Source: JAPLSN01 sp964482955
Lineage (GTDB): Bacteria; Spirochaetota; Spirochaetia; Treponematales; UBA12059
Direction of reading: 5' to 3'
Assembly: GCA_964482955.1 (NCBI GenBank)
Contig: CAYZZW010000039.1
Span: 1 to 31,177 of the forward strand
Length of the DNA: 31,177 bases
Position numbers and translations under genes: made by a program. Below the pieces are notes generated by a model. That model was not told the origin of the DNA, made no database searches, and was given only the letters and a program-made list of their open reading frames with translations. Numbering within the stretch: the stretch's first letter is position 1; each line of letters opens with the position of its first letter. Below are positions 7,542 to 17,722 of this stretch, piece after piece.

Positions 7542-8425
7542 TCGCGCGACGCGCCCGACATGCGGGGAAGGAAGTCCTTGTCTACATTCGTCGAGTTCCA
7601 TCGATCCTTCACGTAGCCCCGGGCATGGACGTAGGCTTCCTCGAGCGTCAGGTAGCCGTCGCCGTCGCGGTCGCCGCCCGTCGCGGCGTCGAGGAACCCT
7701 TTCGTGAACACGCCGTGGCTGACGGTGCTCGATTCCCATGACAGTTCGTTGGAGCCGGCCGCGGTGACCGTGACGTACGAGCCGTCCTCCGAGCCGAAGG
7801 AGTCGATCGCGAGCCGCGCCATCGTCTCGAGAGCCAGGACGGGATCCTTCGGATAATCGGCAGGGAAGCCTGCGGCCGGATCGTACGTCCCCGGGGCGGT
7901 GTCCAGACCGCCGGACGATGCGGGAACGAACCCGCCCGAATAACACGAGTCCAGGATGACGATGCGGTTTCTCGATTTGGTCGCGGCGAAGATCTCGTGG
8001 AATTCGTCGGAGGAAATGTAACTTGAAGTGTCGCCCAACGTAGCGTCATACGGGATGATATACGCGGTTTCTTCGCCATCTGGATCGGCGGTTCTCTCGC
8101 CGTGACCGGAAAAGTAGAAAAGGATGATCGAATCGGCCGGATACGAGCCGGATGATCGGATCGCGTTTAGAATCGCGTCCTTTGTCGCTTCCCCGTCGAT
8201 GAGGGGGTCGTCGATCTCGAAACCGTTCGCCGAAAGCAGCGCGGAAAGATCTTCGACGTCCTTGTCGCAATACGATAAATCGCCGACCGTCGCGTAATTC
8301 TTGATTCCAACCATGATCGCGTGCCGTTCCGGCAGTTCAGGCGGGGCGCAGGACACTGCGGCGAGCAGAGTCACGGCTGCAACGAGCGTCATGCGGGCCG
8401 GTACGTTGCGAGCGAGTCGTTTCAT
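7517..8425 (-). CDS. Caspase-like (C14/metacaspase) exported lipoprotein with EF-hand loop
   Basis: A 302-aa predicted lipoprotein. The signal peptide runs to AAVSC, with Cys26 as the likely lipidated residue. The caspase-fold domain starts at HAIMVGIKNY (35-44). The catalytic dyad is visible: His108 in YFSGHGE and Cys161 in ILDSCYSGG. Near the C-terminus DRDGDGYLTLEE is a canonical EF-hand loop (DxDxDGxxxxxE), suggesting calcium binding; many metacaspases are calcium-dependent Arg/Lys-specific proteases. The start is ATG 8425, which overlaps the TGA of the upstream barrel gene, so the two are coupled. A caspase fold attached to the cell envelope rather than the cytosol is notable. The substrate is unknown, and a non-proteolytic scaffold role cannot be excluded. 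Confidence 0.85.
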   Translation of the reverse strand: MKRLARNVPARMTLVAAVTLLAAVSCAPPELPERHAIMVGIKNYATVGDLSYCDKDVEDLSALLSANGFEIDDPLIDGEATKDAILNAIRSSGSYPADSIILFYFSGHGERTADPDGEETAYIIPYDATLGDTSSYISSDEFHEIFAATKSRNRIVILDSCYSGGFVPASSGGLDTAPGTYDPAAGFPADYPKDPVLALETMARLAIDSFGSEDGSYVTVTAAGSNELSWESSTVSHGVFTKGFLDAATGGDRDGDGYLTLEEAYVHARGYVKDRWNSTNVDKDFLPRMSGASRDYVLFEVD

Positions 8426-9054
8426 CGAGCGATACCCTCGGAGGCGGAGTCGAATCCAGGTTTCGGGAAGACGAAGCGCCACGACGCGCCCAAGCCCGCG
8501 CCGACGCTGGACGTGTCGGCGAAGCGATGAAAGCTGACGGGAAGCGAGAACGCGAGTTCGCCGCCGCCGTCGGTGCGGAGAGCCAGCTCGGGACCGGCGG
8601 AAACGGACCAACCGAGGTAGAGGTAGTCGGATTCATAACGCCCCGCGACGAAGCCAGCGGCGTCGAGCGACGCCGACAGCGAAAAGCGGTTATCTCGCGG
8701 AAACGCGGGCAGGCGGAACAGCGCGCCGGCCGAAACCGCGAACGCGTGGTGACCGCGGTACAGGTAGCCTTCGTCGCCGAACGCGGTGGGCGACCAGAAT
8801 TCGAAACCGGTCGCGGCCCGTACGGACAGGATGCCGGGAAAGCCGAACAGCCATTCTACGCCGGTTCGGGTCCACGAACCCGGCAGCGCGTCGTAGTCGC
8901 CTTCGCGCGTCCACGCGATCGCGGCGCCGGCGCACAGGCCGGTCCGGAAGCCGTCGTCCGCGCGCGCGTTCCCGACTGGGATGGCGACCAAGAGGCAGGC
9001 GATGGCGAAGGCGGCGGGAAATCCGCGCGACCGGGGCGATCCATGACGCTTCAC
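8422..9054 (-). CDS. Predicted outer-membrane beta-barrel protein
   Basis: About 210 aa. A signal peptide (GFPAAFAIACLLVAIPVGNARA) is followed by alternating aromatic/small-residue strands typical of an 8- to 10-stranded outer-membrane barrel (TRTGVEWLFGFPGILSVRAA, YLGWSVSAGPELALRT, AGLGASWRFVF). No enzyme motif is seen. The start is uncertain: tandem GTG codons at 9057 and 9054 fit the signal peptide, and no Shine-Dalgarno sequence precedes them. ATG codons nearby are out of frame. The stop TGA overlaps the ATG of the caspase-like lipoprotein gene, implying that both products are made together and meet in the envelope. Confidence 0.68.
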   Translation of the reverse strand: MKRHGSPRSRGFPAAFAIACLLVAIPVGNARADDGFRTGLCAGAAIAWTREGDYDALPGSWTRTGVEWLFGFPGILSVRAATGFEFWSPTAFGDEGYLYRGHHAFAVSAGALFRLPAFPRDNRFSLSASLDAAGFVAGRYESDYLYLGWSVSAGPELALRTDGGGELAFSLPVSFHRFADTSSVGAGLGASWRFVFPKPGFDSASEGIAR

Positions 9055-9177
9055 CACTTCAATCTGCCGGTTTTTTCCGGTAAAATCAACGGGTTCGATC
9101 GTAGCGGGCGAACGCCGACGACGGCGCGCCGTCCGCCAATCCGTCCCGACGGGGACGAACGCAGCGGGAGTCAGACC

Positions 9178-9570
9178 GTGGACGCAAAGCAACGCATCGT
9201 GGCGATCCTCTCGATCGCCTTGGCCATCACCGCCCTGTCCGCGTCCTGCGGCCGCGCCGAATCCGCCGCGCGGCTCGCCCTCGATCCGACGCCGCCCATT
9301 TCCGGCATCCGCTATTTCGCCGTCATCACCCGGGCGTACGTCCAGGCGCGGGCGGACAAGTCGAACGAGGCCGCGAGCGTCGCCACGCTCCGAGGCGGCG
9401 ACGTCTTCGAGACGACCGCGAGCGAATACGGCACGGGAGACGACGGCGACTCGGTCACCCTCTGGTACCGCGTCTCCACCCCCTCCGGTTCGGGATGGGT
9501 CGGCGAAAGCGATCTTCTCCTCTGCGACTCGAAGGTCAAGGCCGACAACGCGGCCGAACGCTACCGATGA
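9178..9570 (+). CDS. SH3-domain lipoprotein
   Basis: A 130-aa predicted lipoprotein. The signal ends in ALSASC, with Cys24 as the lipidation site. Residues about 45-118 form a bacterial SH3 domain (YVQARADKSNEAASVATLRG, then LWYRVSTPSGSGWVGESDL). Such domains often bind peptidoglycan or protein partners in the periplasm. The start is GTG 9178, preceded by GGGAG at 9166-9170 with 7-nt spacing. Its stop overlaps the ATG of the DUF445 gene (ATGA), so the two are co-translated and probably act together. Confidence 0.75.
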   Translation: MDAKQRIVAILSIALAITALSASCGRAESAARLALDPTPPISGIRYFAVITRAYVQARADKSNEAASVATLRGGDVFETTASEYGTGDDGDSVTLWYRVSTPSGSGWVGESDLLLCDSKVKADNAAERYR

Positions 9571-11177
9571 CCTTCCCCGACGTCTTCCTCGTATGGATCA
9601 TGCCGCCGCTCGTCGGCGGCGTCATCGGCTACATCACGAACTGGCTGGCCGTGAAAATGCTGTTTCGCCCGCTCAGGGAATGGCGCGTGTTCGGGCTACG
9701 CGTGCCGTTCACGCCCGGCGTCCTGCCGCGCGAGCGGGGACGGCTGGCGGTGAACCTGGGCAACACCGTCGCCAACGAACTCCTCACGCCGGAAGTGGTC
9801 CGCAAGCGGCTCGCCGAACCCGAGTTCCGCGCGGTCGTCGCGACCACCATCGCGAACGCCGCCCGCGACGTCCTCGGGAAGCCCATCGGCTCCGGTTCGG
9901 ACGGGGGAAACGGTTACGGCCCGATCCGGGACGTCGCGACGGGCTTCCTGGGCCGCGTGGCGGAATCGGAAGCATTCAAGTCGGCCCTCGGTTCCGCCAT
10001 CTCGCATGCCCTCGGCGCGTTCAAGACCGTGAAGGTTGGCGACCTCGTCGGCTCGAAGGACCTGGCCGGGTTCCTCGCGGACGGACGTGGCGATCGGCTC
10101 GCCGTCCGCGTCGGGGAGCGTCTGGACGCCAGGCTGCGCGGACTCGCCGAAGGCGGCCGTTCCCTCGCCGACTTCATCGACCCCGACGCGATGGAACGGC
10201 TCGTCTCGCCGATCGTCGACGCGGTATATCCGACGTTCGCGGCCGAAGCGTCCGTCTATCTCGCCGAGCCGGACGTCCGGACGTCGCTCGAGCGGACCGC
10301 CAAGGACATCGCCGCCAAGGCCATCGACCGGCTCACGGGATTCAAGCGTTTCGTCGTCAAGGTCGGCGGCTTCGACGCGACGGTCATGGACGCGGTGCCG
10401 ACGGTCGTCGAGGACCTCTCCCGCGCGGTGGTTTCGTTCGTGCGGGACGAGCGGAACGCCTCTGCGCTCAAGTCCCACCTGCTGGCGCGCGCGCGCGCAT
10501 ACCTGTCGACGCCGCTCGGCGCGCCGGCGGACGACGCCGCGAAACGCGACGACCTGCCCGGATTCGTGTCGAGGATCCTCGCCGCGCTGTTCGCCACGCT
10601 CGCCGAAGCCGGACGTTCCGCCGGGCGTTCCGCCGAACGTTCCTCCGAGAGGAACCCCGATCAGGACGAAAAGGACCGTTCGGCTTCCGCGATCGCCGGC
10701 GACGGACGCATGACCGTCGGAGACCTGCTCTCGCTCTTCGGCGATGACGTGGAATCCGCGGCGCTCGCCGCGGCGGAGGAGAAGATCCTCGGGGCGATCG
10801 CGCGGACGTTTTCATCCCGCGGAACCGAAGCCGACAGAAACCCGCTCGGGGCTTTCACGCGGGCCTTTACGGAGGAAGCGCGCGGCCAGTCCCTGGGCGC
10901 GCTTCTCGGCCTCGACGACGCCTTTCTCGATTGGGTCGGCGTCACCCTGTCCGCCTGCGTTTCGGATTTCCTCGCGGAGCGCGTCGGCGGCATCCTCGAA
11001 ACGGTCGATATTCGCTCGATCGTGGTTGAAAAAATCAACGCTCTCGATATGCTTGATGTAGAGCGCATCGTGCTCGGAGTCATGGAGCGCGAGCTCGGAT
11101 GGATCACGGCGATCGGCGGCATCCTCGGTGCCGCGCTCGGCGTCTTCCAGAGCGTATTCCTGGCGTTGAACAGGTAA
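9567..11177 (+). CDS. DUF445 family membrane protein
   Basis: 536 aa. The N-terminal helix and motif (VWIMPPLVGGVIGYITNWLAVKML, with FRP and the FTPGVLPRERGRLA run) are the hallmark of DUF445/YheB-type proteins: an N-terminal membrane helix, a long helical cytoplasmic or periplasmic body and a C-terminal hydrophobic hairpin (WITAIGGILGAALGVFQSVF). Residues about 340-400 are a low-complexity linker rich in Arg, Ser, Glu and Asp (SAGRSAGRSAERSSERN). It is longer than many relatives because of this insert. The start is fixed by the ATGA overlap with the SH3 lipoprotein gene. Function is unknown; an envelope-structural role is suggested by its neighbour. Confidence 0.85.
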   Translation: MTFPDVFLVWIMPPLVGGVIGYITNWLAVKMLFRPLREWRVFGLRVPFTPGVLPRERGRLAVNLGNTVANELLTPEVVRKRLAEPEFRAVVATTIANAARDVLGKPIGSGSDGGNGYGPIRDVATGFLGRVAESEAFKSALGSAISHALGAFKTVKVGDLVGSKDLAGFLADGRGDRLAVRVGERLDARLRGLAEGGRSLADFIDPDAMERLVSPIVDAVYPTFAAEASVYLAEPDVRTSLERTAKDIAAKAIDRLTGFKRFVVKVGGFDATVMDAVPTVVEDLSRAVVSFVRDERNASALKSHLLARARAYLSTPLGAPADDAAKRDDLPGFVSRILAALFATLAEAGRSAGRSAERSSERNPDQDEKDRSASAIAGDGRMTVGDLLSLFGDDVESAALAAAEEKILGAIARTFSSRGTEADRNPLGAFTRAFTEEARGQSLGALLGLDDAFLDWVGVTLSACVSDFLAERVGGILETVDIRSIVVEKINALDMLDVERIVLGVMERELGWITAIGGILGAALGVFQSVFLALNR

Positions 11178-11227
11178 GACGGCCGGTATGCCGCGTAAAT
11201 ATGAGAAAATGAACAACCGGAGCCGCC

Positions 11228-12262
11228 ATGCCCGATGAACTGACCGTGCTCGCGGTCGACGACGACGCCGATTTCCTCGAAACGCTTTCAAAAATGGTTC
11301 CCGAAGGAATACGCCTGCTCAAGGCCTCGGACGCGGAGGAAGCCCGCTCGAAGGTCGGAGATTGCGGCGTCGACATCGTCTTCATGGACGTGATGCTCCC
11401 CGACGAGGAAGGCTTCGAACTCTGTCGCGCGTTCAAGAACGAATTCGTCCTGCGACCCATGCAGGTCGTGCTCATGTCGGGCTTGTTCGAGGGTGACACG
11501 CTCGACAAGGCGCGCGACGCGGGCGCTGACGACTTCATCAAGAAACCCTTCGACACGCTCGAGCTCAGGCTCAGGCTGAAGGCGGCGACCATACGGCTCG
11601 ACTCGCAGCGCAAGCTGCTCGAGGAGCGGGAATTCTACCGCAAGGCCGTGCGCCAGGAAGAGGATCTGTCCAGCCAGCTGCTCGACGAGTACATCAATTT
11701 GAAGGCCACCCTGCACACCGTGTCGGAGATCAAGCGCGCGCTCGAGGAGACGAACCGCCAGCTCGAGAACGTCGCGCGTTACGATTCGCTTTCGGGCCTC
11801 CTCAACCGCGCGAGCCTCTTCGACCGCATCGACTTCGAGATCCACCGCGCGGTGTCGCAGGAAACGCCGCTCGTGGGTCTCATGCTGGACATCGACAAGT
11901 TCAAGAACATCAACGATTCGTACGGCCACGCCGCGGGCGACGCCGTGATCCGCGAAATCGGCAAGCGGCTCCGCGATCATCTCCGCAAGAACGACTTCGC
12001 CGGGCGTTACGGCGGCGACGAATTCTTCATGCTGTTCCCCGATTCGGGGATCGACCGCGCGCTCGTCATCGCGGAGCGCATCAGGGCCGGCATCGTCGGG
12101 CAGAAGGTGACGGCGGACGGTTCGGAAATCGAGATCAGCGCGTCGATCGGCGTCGCCGCCTACCAGCCGGGGGACTCGGCGGTTCAGCTCGTCAAGAACG
12201 CGGACGCGGCCATGTACCGCGCCAAGAACCTCGGCAGGAACCGCGTCGAGAAGTGCTGGTGA
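11228..12262 (+). CDS. Response regulator with GGDEF domain (diguanylate cyclase)
   Basis: A 344-aa cytosolic protein. The receiver domain covers residues 1-120, with acidic DDD at 11-13, phospho-acceptor Asp54 (FMDVMLPDEEGFE) and Lys106 in KKPF. A coiled-coil linker spans about 125-185. The GGDEF domain (about 186-344) has an intact active site GGDEF at 262-266, the DIDKFKNIND metal/nucleotide segment at 221-230 and an RxxD inhibitory site (RKND, 253-256) five residues before GGDEF. It should therefore make c-di-GMP when phosphorylated and be product-inhibited. ATG 11228 follows GGAG (11218-11221). The cognate histidine kinase is not in the window. The 50-bp upstream gap contains an AT-rich stretch that may hold its own promoter. 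Confidence 0.95.
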   Translation: MPDELTVLAVDDDADFLETLSKMVPEGIRLLKASDAEEARSKVGDCGVDIVFMDVMLPDEEGFELCRAFKNEFVLRPMQVVLMSGLFEGDTLDKARDAGADDFIKKPFDTLELRLRLKAATIRLDSQRKLLEEREFYRKAVRQEEDLSSQLLDEYINLKATLHTVSEIKRALEETNRQLENVARYDSLSGLLNRASLFDRIDFEIHRAVSQETPLVGLMLDIDKFKNINDSYGHAAGDAVIREIGKRLRDHLRKNDFAGRYGGDEFFMLFPDSGIDRALVIAERIRAGIVGQKVTADGSEIEISASIGVAAYQPGDSAVQLVKNADAAMYRAKNLGRNRVEKCW

Positions 12263-12272
12263 AAACCGCGTC

Positions 12273-13595
12273 TCAGCGGCCCGCGAGCGCCCTCATGATT
12301 TCCGCGCACAGGTAGAAGCTTCCCGCCACGAGGAGCGCTTCCCCGCGCCCCGCGGCGCGGCCGCGCGCGAGCTTCCACGCCGCGGCCGTGTCGGGCTCGA
12401 GCGTCGTGTCGAAACCCTCGGACGAAAACGCGTCGGCCGCCGCGGCCGGATCGCTCTTCTTGAAAGTGCCGGGTTTCGTGACGACGACCGAGTCGAACGC
12501 GCCGCGAAGCGCCCTTGCCATGCCGCGCGCGTCCTTGTCGGCCGCGCACGCGAAGAGGAGCGTCCCCCGGGAATAGAGCGAGCGCCAGGTTCCGACGGTA
12601 TTGGCGATCGAGGTCGGGGTGTGCGCGCCGTCGAGGACGACGACCGGATCGCGCGAGGCGATCTCGAAACGGCCGGGGAGGCGCGCGTTCGCGATACCAG
12701 CCAGGCAGGCGGCCGCGGGTACGTCGAAGCTCGACAGGCGGGCGGTCATGAAGGCGAGCGCCGCGTTTTCGGCCTGCACCCGTCCCACGAGCGGCGTCCG
12801 GATTTCAACGGGACCCGGGTGGATGGCGCGATCACTGAACTCGACGAGCGCCGTCGTGCCGGCTTCGTCCACGCGGACGTCGACGAACTTCGCTTCGTCG
12901 CGGAGCACCCGGAACCCGGCGCGTTTCGCTTCCGCGACGCCGCGGATGACATCGAGGACGTTCGGATCTGTCGCGCTCGTGAACGCGGGCACGCCGTCCT
13001 TGATTATGCCGGCCTTTTCGCGCGCGATCGCCGGAAGCGTGTCGCCGAGCCACTCGGTGTGCTCGAGCTCGACCGTCGTGATGACGCTCGCCTCGGGGAC
13101 GACGACGTTCGTCGAGTCGAGCCGCCCGCCGAGGCCCACTTCGTAGACCGCCGCGTCGAAGTTGCCCTCGCGGAACGCGAGGAAGGCGAGCGTCGTGCAG
13201 AGCTCGAAAAAGCTCGGAAGCTCGCCGCCGGGGAAGGCGGACGGATCGCGGGAGGCGACGAGCGGTTCGAGCAGGGAGAACGCGCGCAGGTACAGGTCGT
13301 CGGGAAGGAAAGCTCCCGAACGGGTTATGCGCTCGCGGTAGTCGAGGAGGTGGGGCGACGTGTAGAGTCCCGTCTTTTGTCCCGTCGCCTCGAGTATCGA
13401 CGCGAGCATCGTGCAGACCGAGCCCTTGCCCTTCGAGCCGGTGACGTGGACGCAGGGCAGGGCGCGTTCGGGGGAACCGAGACGGTCGAGCAGGAACTTG
13501 ATCCGGTCGAGGCGGTAGTCGACCGTGTGGCCCTGCTCCATGTTGACGAAACCGAGGAGATATTCGAAGACGTCGTTGACGGTGGCGATCGGCAT
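12273..13595 (-). CDS. folC: Folylpolyglutamate synthase / dihydrofolate synthase
   Basis: A 440-aa Mur-ligase-family enzyme that adds glutamate to dihydropteroate and/or folates. The P-loop HVTGSKGKGSVCTML, the Mg-binding YEVGLGGRLDSTNVV, the LEHTEWLGDTLPAIAREKAG segment and the C-terminal VLDGAHTPTSIA motif are all present. Length is normal. The start ATG 13595 yields the typical N-terminus (DVFEYLLGF, then HTVDYRLDRIKFLLDRLGSPE). The ribosome binding site is weak. It lies 32 bp downstream of rarA on the same strand, likely co-transcribed. Whether it is bifunctional (FolC) or only FPGS cannot be settled here. Confidence 0.93.
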   Translation of the reverse strand: MPIATVNDVFEYLLGFVNMEQGHTVDYRLDRIKFLLDRLGSPERALPCVHVTGSKGKGSVCTMLASILEATGQKTGLYTSPHLLDYRERITRSGAFLPDDLYLRAFSLLEPLVASRDPSAFPGGELPSFFELCTTLAFLAFREGNFDAAVYEVGLGGRLDSTNVVVPEASVITTVELEHTEWLGDTLPAIAREKAGIIKDGVPAFTSATDPNVLDVIRGVAEAKRAGFRVLRDEAKFVDVRVDEAGTTALVEFSDRAIHPGPVEIRTPLVGRVQAENAALAFMTARLSSFDVPAAACLAGIANARLPGRFEIASRDPVVVLDGAHTPTSIANTVGTWRSLYSRGTLLFACAADKDARGMARALRGAFDSVVVTKPGTFKKSDPAAAADAFSSEGFDTTLEPDTAAAWKLARGRAAGRGEALLVAGSFYLCAEIMRALAGR

Positions 13596-13627
13596 GGCTC
13601 GAAGTATCCCGGCGGCTTTTTCCGCTG

Positions 13628-15835
<2,208 letters not shown>

Positions 15836-15850
15836 TGACGGCTCCCATTG

Positions 15851-15880
15851 AAAACGAGCCGCCCCGGAAGAGGCGGCTCG
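15851..15880 (-). terminator. Strong intrinsic terminator ahead of rarA
   Basis: On the minus strand a perfect 9-bp stem (arms 72-80 and 55-63 of the 15,800s; CGAGCCGCC/GGCGGCTCG) with an 8-nt loop is followed by TTTT (15854-15851). It ends the barrel-lipoprotein operon (17614 to 15900). It lies only 5 nt before the ribosome binding site of rarA, so rarA is reached by read-through or from a promoter overlapping this element. Confidence 0.75.
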
Positions 15881-15899
15881 CTTGTCGTTGCGCTCGGGA

Positions 15900-16982
15900 T
15901 CATTCCTTGATCCACGCGTCCCATTTCGTGCCGTTGAAGGAATTGGACCAGAGCCCTTCGCCGAAGGTGGTGGCGAATACGCGGGTCGTCGCGCCTTCGC
16001 TGAAGCTCGCGAGCGAGATGATGCGGGCTTCGGACAGGCTCGTCTTGTAGTTGACGTCGTCCGCGGTCACGCGCGCGGATTCGCCCTTGCCGGTTACCCA
16101 GGCGGTGGACAGGTCGAATTCCTTGTAGCCCGTTCCGGCGTACGAAAGGGCTCCGACGAGCAGACGATCGTTCGCGGTGGCGACGATGGCGCCGCCGGAG
16201 CCGATATCGGCGGAGTTGTTCCACGTGGTACCCACTGCCGAGTAGACGACTCCGTTGGCGCCCGAGACGAAAACGCGCGAGCCGACGGCGGCGACGCCGC
16301 CGAGCCGGATTCCGCTGGGAACTCCGGTCCCGGTCGCGGTAGCGAGCGAAGCCGCCGCCCCGTTGTAGACGGTCGACCCCGCGCTCACCCAGAAATCGGA
16401 CGTGTCGTATGCGGCTCCGGTGACCGGACCGGTCGCGGCGGTGACGGTGGTTGAGGTGTATACGCCGCCGTTGAGATAGTAGATGTGGTTCGTCATGGGC
16501 GTCACCGTCGTGTCTGTGACGGACACGAAAAGCGTGTCGTTCGCGACGGCGAGCCCGGAGACGAGCTTGCCGTCCAGGGTTGCGTCGCCGACTTCGACGA
16601 AGCTCGCGCCGTTCCAACCGAGGATGGCCTTGTGGGCGCCCGTGTTCGCGTCGCAGACCGCTACGTATACGTGCGAGCCGTCGACATCGCCCGCGCCACC
16701 GCTCACCATGCCGGAGACGGGCAGCGTCACTTTTTCCCACGCGTCCGGATCGGTCGGGCCGATGTCGCGTCGGTAGAGCGCGTTGGTCGCCGCGAAATAG
16801 CAGCTCGAAGCGGCGGAGAACGCGACGAACTTCGGCGTCGCGTTCTGGAAATATTCCGAAGACAACTCGTCGATGGGCGTCTCTTTCGACAGGCTCGAAA
16901 AGATGCCGATGTCGTCGTTTGAGCACGAGAGCGCCGCGGCGGCGAACAGGATAATCGGAAGGAAGCGCGTGATTCGGCGCAT
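15900..16982 (-). CDS. Predicted lipoprotein with beta-propeller-like repeats
   Basis: A 360-aa exported protein of no recognised family. The signal peptide (RFLPIILFAAAALSC) ends at a lipobox Cys near residue 20. The body is built from about six similar units of 40-50 residues, each with a Gly/Ala turn followed by a strand such as VSGLAVANDTLFVSV, VTGAAYDTSDFWVSAG, LGGVAAVGSRVFVSG or VATANDRLLVGAL. This pattern suggests a six-bladed beta-propeller. No catalytic motif is visible; a surface or periplasmic binding role is inferred. ATG 16982 has GGAG at 16989-16992 (6-nt spacing). It sits 11 bp after the outer-membrane gene and is followed by a strong terminator. Confidence 0.65.
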   Translation of the reverse strand: MRRITRFLPIILFAAAALSCSNDDIGIFSSLSKETPIDELSSEYFQNATPKFVAFSAASSCYFAATNALYRRDIGPTDPDAWEKVTLPVSGMVSGGAGDVDGSHVYVAVCDANTGAHKAILGWNGASFVEVGDATLDGKLVSGLAVANDTLFVSVTDTTVTPMTNHIYYLNGGVYTSTTVTAATGPVTGAAYDTSDFWVSAGSTVYNGAAASLATATGTGVPSGIRLGGVAAVGSRVFVSGANGVVYSAVGTTWNNSADIGSGGAIVATANDRLLVGALSYAGTGYKEFDLSTAWVTGKGESARVTADDVNYKTSLSEARIISLASFSEGATTRVFATTFGEGLWSNSFNGTKWDAWIKE

Positions 16983-16993
16983 GGATGACTCCG

Positions 16994-17614
16994 TCAGAAG
17001 TGGTATACGGCGGCCAGGGTCGCCTCGCCGAAGAAACCGACGCGGTTCTGCGCGGCGTCGGGATAGAACTGGCTCACGAGCACGAGGTTCGTGTCGAGCC
17101 CGAAGCTCCAGTCCAGGTTCGCGCGCCAGTAAAAGCCGCAGCCGGCCTCGAGCGCGGGATCGATGCGCTGCATGTCCTGGAGTTTCGTGAACGAAAATCC
17201 GAGGCCGGCGCTCGGCATGATCTCGAAGGGCAGGGCGACGAAGATCCAGGTCGCCTTGAAGAAGGTGGGAACCATGAACAGGGTGCGGAGGGCCACGCTG
17301 CCCGCGATGCCGCCGGAGACTTCGCCGCCGAGCGCGAAGCCGCGCGTCACGGTGCGCGCGTACTCGAGCGAAAACGCGGCGCCGGGGAGCTTCAAGTTCG
17401 TGGACTCGAATCCACCAGCGGACGGATCGTAGAAAGTCATCGGAAACAGGCAGCCCAGGTGGACGGAAAGCAGGTTTTCGCCGACTTCGTAGGGGTTTTC
17501 GTTGTAGATGTCCGACGACGGGGGCGGCGGCTCGTCGCCCGCCTGGCCGAACGCCGAAGCGACGATGATCGCGCTGAACAGGATGATCTGCAATGTACGG
17601 GACGGTTTGGGCAT
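16994..17614 (-). CDS. Predicted outer-membrane beta-barrel protein
   Basis: A 206-aa protein with a signal peptide (TLQIILFSAIIVASAFG, cleavage near FGQA) and a short Pro-rich spacer, then about eight amphipathic strands with alternating hydrophobic residues and Gly/aromatic ends (NLLSVHLGCLFPMTFY, GFALGGEVSGGIAGSVALRT, EAGCGFYWRANLDWSFGLDT). It ends in the C-terminal Phe-type signature LAAVYHF, typical of barrels inserted by the BAM machinery. It resembles the small OmpW/OprF-N-like barrels of spirochaetes, but I cannot name a family. ATG 17614 is preceded by GGAGGA. It is the first gene of a two-gene operon with the propeller-like lipoprotein. Confidence 0.72.
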   Translation of the reverse strand: MPKPSRTLQIILFSAIIVASAFGQAGDEPPPPSSDIYNENPYEVGENLLSVHLGCLFPMTFYDPSAGGFESTNLKLPGAAFSLEYARTVTRGFALGGEVSGGIAGSVALRTLFMVPTFFKATWIFVALPFEIMPSAGLGFSFTKLQDMQRIDPALEAGCGFYWRANLDWSFGLDTNLVLVSQFYPDAAQNRVGFFGEATLAAVYHF

Positions 17615-17631
17615 GACTCCTCCGATTCGGG

Positions 17632-17640
17632 ACTATAGCA
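17632..17640 (-). promoter_or_regulatory. Extended -10 promoter of the barrel-lipoprotein operon
   Basis: On the minus strand TGCTATAGT forms an extended -10 (TG-n-TATAGT). The predicted start near 17625 leaves a leader of about 11 nt that is little more than the GGAGGA ribosome binding site. No convincing -35 is seen, as is usual for extended -10 promoters. Confidence 0.45.
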
Positions 17641-17722
17641 TGAAGATTCTCGCGATGAAAAGCGCCGGGGACCGCGCGCGGCGCTCCCACGACGTATCAA
17701 AAGGATGGAAACCGCTTGAACG

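Noticed and set aside
9067..9080. CCGG-TTTTTT-CCGG between the divergent barrel and SH3 genes, considered as a terminator.
   Set aside because: Four-base arms are too short, and it lies between two divergent starts. It may be part of a promoter instead.
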